From NCBI RefSeq assembly GCF_002161805.1, contig NZ_NFIP01000005.1:124001-188000 (forward strand): DNA of 64,000 nucleotides. Reading direction: 5' to 3'. Shown one piece after another: positions 61,207 to 64,000 of this stretch (positions within the stretch are counted from its first letter, which is position 1; every line of letters begins with the position of its first letter). A program made the position numbers and the translations under genes. Source of the stretch: Collinsella sp. An307 (GTDB lineage Bacteria; Actinomycetota; Coriobacteriia; Coriobacteriales; Coriobacteriaceae). The notes beneath the pieces were generated by a model that saw nothing but the letters and a program-made list of their open reading frames with translations, had not been told where the DNA came from and did not search any database.

Positions 61207-64000
<2,794 letters not shown>

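Overview
The window is GC-rich, densely coded bacterial DNA. Its gene content and layout fit a gut Actinomycetota of the class Coriobacteriia, most likely Collinsella or a close relative. That placement is inferred from gene families, GC-biased codons and neighbourhoods; no database search was possible.

Layout. 1-2930: end of a thiamine salvage operon (thiM fragment, thiamine-binding protein, thiE), then cysS. 2931-5190: a decay zone with a flavodoxin gene and remnants of a winged-helix protein, an IS200/IS605 transposase, a YhcG-like nuclease and a DUF4143-type ATPase. 5195-7422: rlmB, a Rae1/YacP-like NYN nuclease and a RelB/RelE-type toxin-antitoxin pair. 7466-13283: tRNA-Thr(TGT), a GH2 beta-galactosidase, a small membrane protein, and a tRNA-Tyr/Thr/Met-tuf transcription unit. 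13413-16106: rpmG, tRNA-Trp, secE, nusG, rplK, rplA. 16176-22793: GT-C glycosyltransferase, PadR with a membrane partner, an unknown protein, and LysR divergent from a PLP decarboxylase. 22871-28230: the leucine operon leuA-leuC-leuD-leuB, preceded by a leucine-rich leader peptide and attenuator and interrupted by four related large hairpins.

28242-37891: a duplicated-module membrane protein, an amidohydrolase, an XRE regulator with a membrane Ser/Thr kinase, HicAB, a MerR-membrane-lipoprotein cassette, and an XRE regulator divergent from a second lipoprotein. 37929-42324: a compact five-gene set (zinc-ribbon membrane protein, SPFH-GYF protein, GYF protein, glycine-zipper membrane protein, small protein). 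This is the best candidate for an uncharacterised system. 42698-53802: membrane proteins, an MFS transporter, a HerA-like ATPase, GNAT, a UvrA2-like ATPase, a peptide deformylase homologue lacking its catalytic Glu, and a PurF homologue lacking its Cys nucleophile. 53875-57446: repeats and an operator-like array before an XRE-aminotransferase fusion with an internal start, then galU. 57553-64000: promoter, rpoB and the 5' part of rpoC.

The core gene order matches the B. subtilis series cysS-mrnC-rlmB-rae1-sigH-rpmGB-secE-nusG-rplK-rplA-rplJ-rplL-rpoB-rpoC. Here it has been split by insertions: mrnC, sigH and rplJL are absent from their expected places, and rplKA lies about 41 kb from rpoBC. 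Regulation visible in the DNA includes good sigma70-type promoters before tRNA-Thr, the tRNA-tuf unit, rpmG, padR, hicAB and rpoBC, many strong hairpin terminators, and the leucine attenuator.
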